In this document: positions 1 through 5,696 of the stretch, one piece after another
Position numbering within the stretch: the first letter of the stretch is position 1
Layout of the letters: the number at the start of each line of letters is the position of its first letter
Assembly (NCBI GenBank): GCA_030619435.1
Contig: JAUXBI010000097.1
Span: 1 to 6,789, forward strand
Length of the DNA stretch: 6,789 nt
DNA from: Syntrophaceae bacterium
GTDB taxonomy: Bacteria > Desulfobacterota > Syntrophia > Syntrophales > UBA2210
Direction of reading: 5' to 3'
Position numbers and translations under genes: made by a program
The notes under the pieces: model-generated
What the model saw: the letters and a program-made list of their open reading frames with translations, nothing else
What the model was told of the DNA's origin: nothing
The model's database searches: none

Positions 1-69
1 AGAAAAATCCTGGTAGAAACAGACAACGGCTTCCACCGGGAGAATTTCGAGATAATACCGGTGCAATAA
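1..69 (+). CDS. 3' end of an unidentified gene (partial)
   Basis: Frame 1 is open from the first base to a TAA at 67-69 and gives 22 residues ending in HRENFEIIPVQ. The reading looks like real coding sequence: mixed charged and hydrophobic residues, no rare pattern, and a stop just before a non-coding stretch. It is nevertheless too short to assign to a family, and I do not recognise it. If real, it converges on the minus-strand gene that ends at 178, leaving a 108-bp gap in which I see only a 4-bp GCGG/CCGC hairpin and no convincing terminator. A chance open frame of this length is possible. Confidence 0.45.
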   Translation, partial: RKILVETDNGFHRENFEIIPVQ

Positions 70-177
70 GACAAACCAACCCCTTTCCAAAGAGGCTCAA
101 AGTCCTAATATTATTCGCCTGTTTCGTCTGCGGTCTTCCGCGCGCTCACCATTGATCGATTGATATGAAACTCAACT

Positions 178-885
178 TCAGTCACCAAAGGGAAGTTTGA
201 GACCCTTCAGCTTATCACCAAGTCCTTTCGGCAAAGAAAAACCACCGCTTTCCCCCTCTTCTCTCCTATCGGGTCCGGAAAAGGTCTCCATCATATTTCC
301 AACCTTTTTATAGCCGCCGGGAACCTCGAAGAGCTTCTTGGACTGGCGTCCCTTCTTGATGTTTCTCAACTCGGTAACACGCCCGTCTTCCATCTTGGTG
401 CGAATAGGCATATCCAGTTTCTTGGAAATCCAGACCACGGAACGGCTCTTCGTTTTAAATCCCATGACTTCAACAACCATTTCAACAGCCTTTTTGCGGC
501 ATTTAAACCCGTTGATCGTTTCGGTTCCCAGATCTTTCTCTGTCTTTGATTTGATCGCTCCCTTGGCCATTTTTTCCCATTCTTTCTCATTTAAGGGTCG
601 TTCAAAATATTTCTTTTCGCCTGGATTCAGCATCCAATACAGATTGTTGTCCCTGCGCATAATTATTATCATATTGCCTTTGCCCTGCGGGGAGCGCATC
701 TCCATACGCATCTTCTTAGGAGTCACATACATTTTCCCTCTGTTTTCAATCTTACCATTGGGTGCAAGAGTCACCTGATCAGCTGAAAAACTCTTTATCT
801 TACCGGCATAGGCAGACCCTGCTGACACGAGCATTACAGACATAGCAATAAGGCATAACACCAGCCATCTCTTTCCAATAAGCAT
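178..885 (-). CDS. Exported basic protein, DUF4412/LolA-like fold (putative)
   Basis: The 235-residue protein has a classical Sec signal peptide: K5-R6, a hydrophobic core from about residue 7 to 22, and an A25-Y26-A27 cleavage site. The mature protein would therefore be periplasmic or outer-membrane associated; no lipobox cysteine is present. The mature part starts with a SADQVTLAPNGK-type strand, followed by alternating strands that include MRMEMRSPQGKG, the WMLNPGEKKYFE stretch, INGFKCRKKAVEMVVE and VVWISKKLDMPIR. This order (film or matrix protein, 'represents the last bound state', substituent cysteine, then 'sets the path of the lipid-like barrel') resembles DUF4412 and the wider LolA/LolB-like lipoprotein-carrier group. 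That assignment is by pattern only. The C-terminal 30 residues are low complexity, with GLGDKLKGLKLPFGD. The protein is strikingly rich in Lys and Arg. The start ATG at 883-885 is preceded by AGGAGGA (892-898, minus strand) with 6-nt spacing, which fixes it. It is divergent from rplU. No function can be stated. Confidence 0.85.
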   Translation of the reverse strand: MLIGKRWLVLCLIAMSVMLVSAGSAYAGKIKSFSADQVTLAPNGKIENRGKMYVTPKKMRMEMRSPQGKGNMIIIMRRDNNLYWMLNPGEKKYFERPLNEKEWEKMAKGAIKSKTEKDLGTETINGFKCRKKAVEMVVEVMGFKTKSRSVVWISKKLDMPIRTKMEDGRVTELRNIKKGRQSKKLFEVPGGYKKVGNMMETFSGPDRREEGESGGFSLPKGLGDKLKGLKLPFGD

Positions 886-1074
886 GTTTAATCCTCCTCT
901 GTCTCTCTGTGTAATTTAAAATCTGTCCGTCAGCCACCGGATTGTTTTTGATTCTGTCGCCATTTTTGCAAAAACTTTACACTTAAGGGGGCTAATTAGA
1001 ATAGACTGCTTTCTTGCGTATAGCACAAAAGGGTAAACATCTCTTCATATATTTGTTGATCTTGCACCTGTATT

Positions 1075-1102
1075 AGTATATCTGTTCCCCTGGATTTGTC
1101 AT
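1075..1102 (-). promoter_or_regulatory. Candidate sigma70 promoter for the exported-protein gene
   Basis: On the minus strand ATGACA (1102-1097) is followed after 16 bp by TATACT (1080-1075); each hexamer matches consensus at five of six positions. Transcription would begin near 1068 and leave a 5' leader of roughly 180 nt before the start codon at 885. The region is AT-rich, so a chance match is possible. Confidence 0.4.
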
Positions 1103-1148
1103 GAAAATATTAATCGTTTCCGTAAACTCAAAAACTGACATTTATATA

Positions 1149-1176
1149 TTGACAAACGGCACAATATTCTTATAAT
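1149..1176 (+). promoter_or_regulatory. Sigma70 promoter of rplU-rpmA
   Basis: TTGACA (1149-1154) and TATAAT (1171-1176) are both perfect consensus hexamers separated by 16 bp. The predicted start point near 1183 gives a leader of about 30 nt, containing AAGGA (1200-1204) 8 nt before the rplU ATG. Such a strong promoter fits a ribosomal-protein operon. The short leader leaves little room for an autoregulatory RNA structure. Confidence 0.85.
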
Positions 1177-1212
1177 AAGCGATTCTAATTTAACTCGATA
1201 AGGATTTAGACT

Positions 1213-1524
1213 ATGTACGCAGTTATAAAAACCGGAGGAAAACAGTACAAGGTTTCAGAAGGAGATGTCCTGAACTTTGAAAAAATTGAAGGCGACAAAG
1301 GCGATACCGTTTCTTTCGACGAAGTGCTACTGGTTTCTAAAGATGAAGATGTCAAGGTAGGGACACCATTCGTTGAAGGCGCAAAGGTCGTCGGCGAGAT
1401 TATCTCACAGATCAGGGGCCCCAAGATCACTGTATTCAAGATGAAGAGAAGAAAGGGATACAGCAAGAAAACAGGACATCGGCAAGATCTGACGAACCTT
1501 AAGATCAAGGAAATTGTTGTTTAG
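1213..1524 (+). CDS. rplU: 50S ribosomal protein L21
   Basis: The 103-residue protein has the full family length. It starts [14 protein letters not shown], the invariant L21 N-terminus. It ends with the basic 23S rRNA-binding signature around residues 75-98 ([22 protein letters not shown]), in which the G-H-R-Q motif is intact. L21 binds 23S rRNA and L20 in the large subunit. The ATG is preceded by AAGGA (1200-1204). The gene is the first of the operon, directly behind a consensus promoter, and 14 nt separate its TAG stop from rpmA, so the two are almost certainly cotranscribed. Nothing is unusual in the sequence. Confidence 0.98.
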   Translation: MYAVIKTGGKQYKVSEGDVLNFEKIEGDKGDTVSFDEVLLVSKDEDVKVGTPFVEGAKVVGEIISQIRGPKITVFKMKRRKGYSKKTGHRQDLTNLKIKEIVV

Positions 1525-1538
1525 TGGAGGAAAGTTAA

Positions 1539-1793
1539 ATGGCTCACAAAAAAGGCCAGGGGAGTACGCGCAACGGAAGAGACAGCCAGGCACAGAGGCG
1601 CGGAGTTAAAGCATACGGCGGACAGCTGGTATCTGCCGGTTCCATCATAATACGTCAGCTTGGGACAAGGATACATCCAGGGAACAATGTCGGAATGGGC
1701 AAGGATTACACCCTCTTTTCCAAGATTGACGGGACGGTAAAGTTCGAAAGGAAGGATAGAGACAGAAAGAAGGTAAGCGTGTACGCCTCCTGA
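1539..1793 (+). CDS. rpmA: 50S ribosomal protein L27
   Basis: The 84-residue protein begins [16 protein letters not shown], the conserved N-terminal tail that reaches the peptidyl-transferase centre. It continues with the [27 protein letters not shown] core typical of L27. There is no N-terminal extension with a Prp-protease site, which argues against a Firmicutes origin. A glutamine replaces the more common glycine at residue 7 of the tail, a mild variation. A strong ribosome-binding site, GGAGGAAAG (1526-1534), begins two bases after the rplU stop. The gene is followed 38 bp later by an intrinsic terminator. Confidence 0.98.
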   Translation: MAHKKGQGSTRNGRDSQAQRRGVKAYGGQLVSAGSIIIRQLGTRIHPGNNVGMGKDYTLFSKIDGTVKFERKDRDRKKVSVYAS

Positions 1794-1830
1794 ATTCGCG
1801 AATCTTGTCCCCTATTGATGTAATAATTTT

Positions 1831-1868
1831 AAAGAAGGTGTTAGTGCCCGCAGGCTAACACCTTTTTT
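1831..1868 (+). terminator. Intrinsic terminator after rpmA
   Basis: A 10-bp perfect stem pairs AAGGTGTTAG (1835-1844) with CTAACACCTT (1855-1864) around a 10-nt loop. It is followed by an uninterrupted T-run (1863-1868). The preceding AAAG can pair with those Ts to lengthen the stem. This is a textbook Rho-independent terminator. It lies between rpmA and obgE, so either it is leaky or obgE has a promoter of its own that I cannot see. Confidence 0.88.
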
Positions 1869-1879
1869 AGTTCTCACCC

Positions 1880-1902
1880 GGAAATGATCCTTTTTCATTT
1901 CC
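1880..1902 (+). promoter_or_regulatory. Small hairpin in the obgE leader
   Basis: GGAAATGA (1880-1887) and TCATTTCC (1895-1902) form a perfect 8-bp inverted repeat with a 7-nt loop, ending 24 nt before the obgE start codon. There is no T-run behind it, so it is not a terminator. GGAAA (1880-1884) could instead pair with TTTCC at 1921-1925 next to the ATG, which would make two competing folds. Whether it controls translation or RNA processing is inference; it could also be a protein-binding palindrome. Confidence 0.45.
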
Positions 1903-1926
1903 AGACGATCGCTGATTGAATTTCCC

Positions 1927-2943
1927 ATGAGATTTGTTGACGAAGCAAAGATATATATAAAATCCGGTGACGGCGGACAGGGTTGCGTAAGCTTCAGGAG
2001 GGAGAAGTTTGTTCCCCGCGGAGGTCCCAATGGAGGAGACGGCGGCAAGGGGGGGGATATCATTACGGTCGCGTCCCGCAGCCATAGAACTCTGCTGGAC
2101 ATGAAGTTCAACCAGCATCACGTGGCAAAGCGGGGAGGACAGGGAGAGGGAAGCAACAAGACAGGCAGAAACAGCAGCGATGTGGAGATAATAGTTCCCG
2201 TGGGTACAGTCATCAGGGATATGGAAACGGGGGAACTGCTGGCGGATATGATCGAAGATGGTCAGAGGGTAATTATAGCAAGAGGCGGTATTGGAGGAAG
2301 AGGAAACGCCAGGTTCAAGACCTCCACAAACAGGGCGCCCCGCTACGCACAGGAGGGTCTTCCGGGAGAAGAAAGGACTGTCAGCCTTGAACTAAAGCTT
2401 ATCGCCGATGTGGGAACTGTGGGCTTTCCGAATGTGGGCAAGTCAACACTTATATCAAGCGTGTCCGCGGCAAGACCCAGGATAGCGGACTATCCCTTTA
2501 CCACGCTGAAACCCAATCTGGGAGTGGTCAGTATCGGGGATTACAGGACCTTTGTCATAGCTGATATACCCGGCCTTATAGAAGGCGCCCATCTCGGTGC
2601 GGGGCTGGGCACGACATTTCTGCGCCACATAGAAAGAACATCCATACTGCTTCATATCATAGACATATCGAAAGATCCCTTCACCAACGCATGGGATGAT
2701 TTTGAAACCATAAACAACGAGCTGGAATCATTCAGCAGCGATGTGCGAGCAAAGCCTCAGATAGTCGTCATAAACAAGATCGACATTACAGCAACAAGGG
2801 AAAGACTGAAAGAACAGGTGGACATTTTCAGTGAAAGGGGTATCCGCATCTTCCCCATCTCGGCCGTCACAGGGGAAGGAATAAAAGAACTGCTGCAAGA
2901 AATAGTAAGGAAGTTGGCTCATCTCCCGATTAGTTGTAGTTAA
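1927..2943 (+). CDS. obgE: Obg-family GTPase (ribosome assembly / stress)
   Basis: The 338-residue protein has two parts. The glycine-rich Obg fold (about 1-158) contains GDGGQGCVSFRREKFVPRGGP and the GGDGGKGGD loops. The GTPase domain (about 159-333) has G1 GFPNVGKST (166-174), switch I DYPFTT (188-193), G3 DIPG (213-216), G4 NKID (283-286) and G5 SAVTGEG (312-318). There is no C-terminal OCT domain, as in many proteobacterial homologues. Family members bind the 50S subunit late in assembly and hydrolyse GTP slowly; some respond to ppGpp. Threonine (T164) replaces the usual Leu in the ADVGLVGFPN context. The ATG at 1927 matches the family N-terminus (M-[KR]-F-V-D-E-A), but no Shine-Dalgarno precedes it. 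The rplU-rpmA-obgE order is common in bacteria and supports a joint role in 50S maturation. Confidence 0.97.
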   Translation: MRFVDEAKIYIKSGDGGQGCVSFRREKFVPRGGPNGGDGGKGGDIITVASRSHRTLLDMKFNQHHVAKRGGQGEGSNKTGRNSSDVEIIVPVGTVIRDMETGELLADMIEDGQRVIIARGGIGGRGNARFKTSTNRAPRYAQEGLPGEERTVSLELKLIADVGTVGFPNVGKSTLISSVSAARPRIADYPFTTLKPNLGVVSIGDYRTFVIADIPGLIEGAHLGAGLGTTFLRHIERTSILLHIIDISKDPFTNAWDDFETINNELESFSSDVRAKPQIVVINKIDITATRERLKEQVDIFSERGIRIFPISAVTGEGIKELLQEIVRKLAHLPISCS

Positions 2944-2973
2944 TTAAGGCAAAATAAGTGCGTTATCTATAGG

Positions 2974-3066
2974 AGGGTTCAAGGGGTTAAGTGAAAGGTG
3001 TATCAGGGAACAAACCCTTGAATCCTGGAATCCCTGGACCCCTTTCTCCAACTAAACTGGAGAAGG
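2974..3066. repeat. Two inverted repeats between obgE and proB
   Basis: The 186-bp gap between obgE and proB has two consecutive hairpins. The first pairs AGGGTTCAAGGG (2974-2985) with CCCTTGAATCCT (3015-3026): 12 pairs, one of them G-T, around a loop of about 29 nt. The second pairs CTTTCTCCA (3042-3050) with TGGAGAAGG (3058-3066): nine pairs, one G-T, with a 7-nt loop. Between them lie two near-copies of CCTGGAAT/CCCTGGAC (3025-3039). Neither hairpin has a T-tail, so they are not ordinary terminators. The composition (runs of GG and CC in a degenerate pattern) looks like a decayed dispersed intergenic repeat rather than coding DNA. Confidence 0.5.
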
Positions 3067-3129
3067 ACCCAAAAGTTAAAGGATCATTCCGGGTAACAAA
3101 TAAAGCAAAGAGGGAGCACAGGAAACAGG

Positions 3130-4260
3130 ATGTCGGAAGAAAGAATCAGTATACTAAAAGGTGTGAAGAAGATACTCGTCAAGATAGGAAGCGGCGTACT
3201 GACAGGACACAACGGCCTTGATCTTGATATAATCGGACATCTCGTTGATGAAATATCCGAGTATTCCAAAAAGGGATTTCGTTTCGTCATTGTTTCTTCA
3301 GGAGCCATTGCCTCCGGCATGAACAGGATGGGCTTCAAGGAAAGTCTCAAGAGTCTGCCCCAGAAACAGGCGGCCGCGGCCGTGGGACAGGGAAGGCTGA
3401 TGAGGGTATACTCAAATGCCTTTGGCAGGCACGAACTGGTGACCGCGCAGATATTGCTCACCATGAGCGATCTCACAGACAGGCAGAGATTTCTTAATAC
3501 ACACAACACCCTCTTAACCCTTATGGAATGGGGCGTTATACCCATTATAAACGAAAATGACACGGTCTCTGTGGATGAAATCAAGTTCGGGGACAACGAC
3601 AATCTCGCCGCCATAATGGCGAATATCATGGAAGCCAACCTCCTGATAAATCTCACCAGCACTGAAGGACTGTACGACAGGGATCCAAGGAAAACTGAAA
3701 ACCCGACGCTGATACCCCTGGTCACGGAAATAACCGCCGAAATAGAGAAGGCCGCTTCATCCGAGGCGGGCACCGTGGGTATGGGCGGAATGAAAAGCAA
3801 GGTGATCGCCGCCGGGAAGGTGACCGCTTCCGGCATCCCCTATATCATAGCCGATGGCAAGAAGACCGGCATATTAGGCGACATACTCTCAGGCAGGGAG
3901 ACAGGCACTCTGTTCCTGCCTATGAAACAGCACCTGAAAAGCAAAAAGTACTGGATAGCTTTTACCCTGCGCTCCAGGGGGAAAATCTGCATAGACAGAG
4001 GAGCGGAAAACGCCATTGTAAATCAGGGCAGGAGTCTCCTTCCTTCGGGCATTGTAAGAGTCGAGGGTGATTTCCACATGGGCGACCCCGTGACATGCAT
4101 AAATGAAGACGGTGTCTCAATCGCCAAGGGACTTGTCAATTACAGTTCTTCGGACATAGACAGGATAAAGGGCCTCAAAACTTCCAGAATTGAGCAAGTG
4201 CTCGGGGATAAGCAGTACGATGAAATCATCCATCGTGATAATATGGCGGTATCAAGATAA
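3130..4260 (+). CDS. proB: Glutamate 5-kinase (proline synthesis)
   Basis: The 376-residue enzyme phosphorylates L-glutamate with ATP to gamma-glutamyl phosphate, the first and usually feedback-inhibited step of proline synthesis in the cytoplasm. The amino-acid-kinase domain (about 10-260) shows VKIGSG (17-22), SSGAI (56-60), INENDTV (140-146), FGDNDNLAA (153-161), LTSTEGLYDRDP (175-186) and the GMGGMKSK nucleotide/glutamate loop (217-224). A C-terminal PUA domain (about 276-366) includes SLLPSGIVRVEGDFHMGD. Length and architecture equal those of the two-domain E. coli type. ATG at 3130 has AGGA (3120-3123) 6 nt upstream. proA, which normally supplies the next step, is not in the window. The gene converges on ogt, with a palindromic element in between. 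Confidence 0.97.
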   Translation: MSEERISILKGVKKILVKIGSGVLTGHNGLDLDIIGHLVDEISEYSKKGFRFVIVSSGAIASGMNRMGFKESLKSLPQKQAAAAVGQGRLMRVYSNAFGRHELVTAQILLTMSDLTDRQRFLNTHNTLLTLMEWGVIPIINENDTVSVDEIKFGDNDNLAAIMANIMEANLLINLTSTEGLYDRDPRKTENPTLIPLVTEITAEIEKAASSEAGTVGMGGMKSKVIAAGKVTASGIPYIIADGKKTGILGDILSGRETGTLFLPMKQHLKSKKYWIAFTLRSRGKICIDRGAENAIVNQGRSLLPSGIVRVEGDFHMGDPVTCINEDGVSIAKGLVNYSSSDIDRIKGLKTSRIEQVLGDKQYDEIIHRDNMAVSR

Positions 4261-4286
4261 ATGTTTAATTCTGGATGTTTAATGTT

Positions 4287-4489
4287 TGATGCATTCGCAA
4301 AAAGTCTTTTCGTAGCGAATCCAAGCATTTTGGGGAAAAGATGCTGGTAGCGCCGGCGTTAAGAAAATCTAACTGTTTGAAGTGCGCAAGCACGAGTTTT
4401 AGTCCCGATTTATCGGGATTTAGCCGGGCAATAACAGCATCCCCAAAATGATTCTGAGCGAAGAAAACTGACTTTTTACGAACTTGTCA
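4287..4489. repeat. 203-bp palindromic MITE-like/REP-like element
   Basis: The two ends are near-perfect inverted copies. TTCGCAAAAAGTC (4294-4306) matches the complement of 4470-4482 at 12 of 13 positions, and TGA/TCA (4287-4289, 4487-4489) extends the match outward. Inside, CATTTTGGGG plus ATGCTG (4326-4335, 4341-4346) pairs with 4435-4450, apart from a 5-base AAAAG bulge. GCGCCGGC (4350-4357) pairs with GCCGGGC (4423-4429) with one bulged G. The apex carries two hairpins: GTGC-GCAA-GCAC (4382-4393), flanked by CTAACT/AGTTTTAG, and TCCCGA-TTTA-TCGGGA (4403-4418). There is no ORF of note, so it is non-coding. It fills the space between the convergent genes proB and ogt. Mobility is inferred from the terminal inverted repeats; I see no clear target-site duplication. 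Confidence 0.75.
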
Positions 4490-5053
4490 GAAATTAATCC
4501 TTTGAGAAACTATTCTTTCGCTGTTATCTATTTCAACACCTTCCAAACGCAAAAGGGCTTTCTTGACCTCAGTTCCGCCTCCAAATTGTCCGACATATCC
4601 ATCGGATTTCACCACCCTGTGACATGGAATGATAATGGGGAAAGGATTTCCCGCAAGCGCTGAGCCAACCGCCCTCGCGGCCCCCGGCGCGGAAATCCTC
4701 TTCGCCAGACTGCTGTAAGAAGTTACGTTGCCCCGGGGTATTCGCATTGTTTCAAGCAATACCCTCCGCTGGAAATCACCGCACCGATCTATCCCAACAA
4801 ATTTCATTGAAAAATTAACGCAGGCCCCGTCAAGGAAAGCACTTATAGAGTCACAGGTCTTCTCCAGATTCTTATGCAGGCCTTCTTCGGCATCTGGAAA
4901 ATCCTTCTTGATCATGTCGGTGGTTGACATGCCGTTCTGCGGAAACACTGCACGAATAATCAGAGGGGGCTCTCCTTCGCGTACCCACACAATTCCCACA
5001 TCACCAAAAGTCGACACTATCAGTCGATAGTAAAAGGTCTTTTCACAAAACAA
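4487..5053 (-). CDS. ogt: Methylated-DNA--protein-cysteine methyltransferase
   Basis: This suicide DNA-repair protein moves alkyl groups from O6-alkylguanine to its own cysteine. From the TTG at 5053 it has 188 residues. A poorly conserved N-terminal domain (1 to about 90) precedes the C-terminal DNA-binding domain. That domain has FQRRVLLETMRIPRGNVTSYSSLA (from about 94), the Arg finger in AARAVGSAL (R127), the active-site IPCHRV (C144), and GYVGQFGGGTEVKKALLRLEG. The frame stays open to a TTG at 5104 (205 residues), but nothing there resembles a ribosome-binding site, while AGGAG lies 8 nt before 5053. About 15 residues follow the usual LLRLEG end, and the stop codon falls in the end of the palindromic element. 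It lies 97 bp behind the carbonic-anhydrase-like gene and may be cotranscribed with it. Confidence 0.93.
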   Translation of the reverse strand: MFCEKTFYYRLIVSTFGDVGIVWVREGEPPLIIRAVFPQNGMSTTDMIKKDFPDAEEGLHKNLEKTCDSISAFLDGACVNFSMKFVGIDRCGDFQRRVLLETMRIPRGNVTSYSSLAKRISAPGAARAVGSALAGNPFPIIIPCHRVVKSDGYVGQFGGGTEVKKALLRLEGVEIDNSERIVSQRINF

Positions 5054-5061
5054 ATCCTGAT

Positions 5062-5066
5062 CTCCT
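5062..5066 (-). promoter_or_regulatory. Ribosome-binding site that sets the ogt start
   Basis: AGGAG (within AAAGGAGA on the minus strand) stands 8 nt before TTG at 5053-5051. The longer reading from TTG at 5104 has no purine-rich motif upstream. The shorter protein also starts right before the FYYRLIVSTFGDVGIVW strand that begins the family's N-terminal domain. Confidence 0.7.
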
Positions 5067-5150
5067 TTGGAATTTGCCCCATACTGATTAGTTCCCCAAT
5101 TCAATTAAGGAATGTGGGGTTGCAACGATAAATGTGCATTCCCCTGACCA

Positions 5151-5672
5151 TCATATTTTCCGCATTGCATGTTTATATCTGTCGGCAAGCTCAATATAAA
5201 ACTGTACACCCTCTCTGGCAGATGAAGCCTGGTCGGGAGCTACATCCTTGATGATCTTAGCGGGATTGCCTGCTGCAAGCTTGCCGGGGGGAATATGCAT
5301 GAGGCTGGGAACCAGTGATCCAGCCCCCACAAAAGCGCCATTCCCACATACAACCCGGTATAAGAGGATAGCGCCCATACCTATGACGCATCCCGGCCCG
5401 ATATGAACATCGTGGAGAATTGAGCTATGCCCCACTATTACATTTTTCTCAATGATAGCCTCTGGACCGGTCTCCACGTGAATCACCACATTATCCTGAA
5501 TGTTTGTGCCTTCTCGTATAATTACCGTCCCTGCATCCGCCCTTATCACCGCCCCCGGTCCTATGAAACATCGTTTTTCTATGGAGACATCACCTATCAA
5601 GACGGCCTCGGGATGAACAAATGCCTCCTGCGATACGTTCGGAATTTTATCCTCAAACTTATAAATCGGCAC
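5151..5672 (-). CDS. Gamma-carbonic-anhydrase-like left-handed beta-helix protein (YrdA/PaaY type)
   Basis: The 173-residue protein is built of hexapeptide repeats (such as VLIGDV, CFIGPG, VIVGHS, VHIGPG, FVGAGS) that form a left-handed beta-helix trimer. The three zinc ligands of gamma-carbonic anhydrases are in register: H65, H82 and H87. R44, D46 and Q59 occupy the positions of Cam Arg59, Asp61 and Gln75. The Cam proton-shuttle Glu62 is Ala47 here and the acidic loop with Glu84 is missing, as in the short CamH/YrdA-like members. Metal binding is therefore likely but carbonic anhydrase activity is uncertain. A C-terminal helix (about 150-173) follows the GNPAKIIKDV motif. Translation starts at GTG (5672-5670), with GGAGG (5685-5681) 8 nt upstream. 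The gene begins 24 nt after ispB ends and is surely cotranscribed with it. Confidence 0.93.
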   Translation of the reverse strand: MPIYKFEDKIPNVSQEAFVHPEAVLIGDVSIEKRCFIGPGAVIRADAGTVIIREGTNIQDNVVIHVETGPEAIIEKNVIVGHSSILHDVHIGPGCVIGMGAILLYRVVCGNGAFVGAGSLVPSLMHIPPGKLAAGNPAKIIKDVAPDQASSAREGVQFYIELADRYKHAMRKI

Positions 5673-5696
5673 AGGTACTGCCTCCAGTTTCCATCC

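Larger units (their letters stand above)
886..1212. other. Divergent intergenic region (327 bp)
   Basis: This AT-rich region lies between the divergent minus-strand exported-protein gene and rplU. It holds the ribosome-binding site of the minus-strand gene (892-898), a perfect 12-bp palindrome TTTTTGCAAAAA at 963-974, a candidate minus-strand promoter (1075-1102), the rplU promoter (1149-1176) and the rplU ribosome-binding site (AAGGA, 1200-1204). I see no small ORF with a credible ribosome-binding site and no tRNA or riboswitch-like fold. Confidence 0.7.

Noticed and set aside
70..177. Possible terminator between the partial gene and the minus-strand exported-protein gene
   Set aside because: Only a 4-bp GCGG/CCGC stem and short GATT direct repeats are visible, with no T-run on either strand.
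338..778. Plus-strand 146-codon ORF opposite the exported-protein gene
   Set aside because: It is antisense to a gene with a clear signal peptide and AGGAGGA ribosome-binding site, and its translation shows no recognisable features.
2991..3221. Plus-strand GTG-initiated 76-codon ORF between obgE and proB
   Set aside because: It overlaps the first 92 bases of proB in another frame, runs through the repeat-rich gap, and has a biased Lys/Arg/Pro-rich translation. The AGGAGG at 2971 is 13-14 nt away, too far for a good start.
3084..3836. Long minus-strand ORF opposite proB (250 codons)
   Set aside because: It is an antisense shadow of proB: no family motifs, a Ser/Ile/Leu-rich translation typical of reverse-strand reading, and proB is certain.
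5054..5104. N-terminal 17-residue extension of ogt from TTG 5104
   Set aside because: No ribosome-binding site precedes it, the residues do not resemble the family, and the sequence contains the AGGAG of the TTG at 5053.
5105..5150. GGAATG/CATTCC inverted repeat behind the carbonic-anhydrase-like gene as a terminator
   Set aside because: The stem is only 6 bp with a loop of about 22 nt and no T-run, so it is too weak to call.
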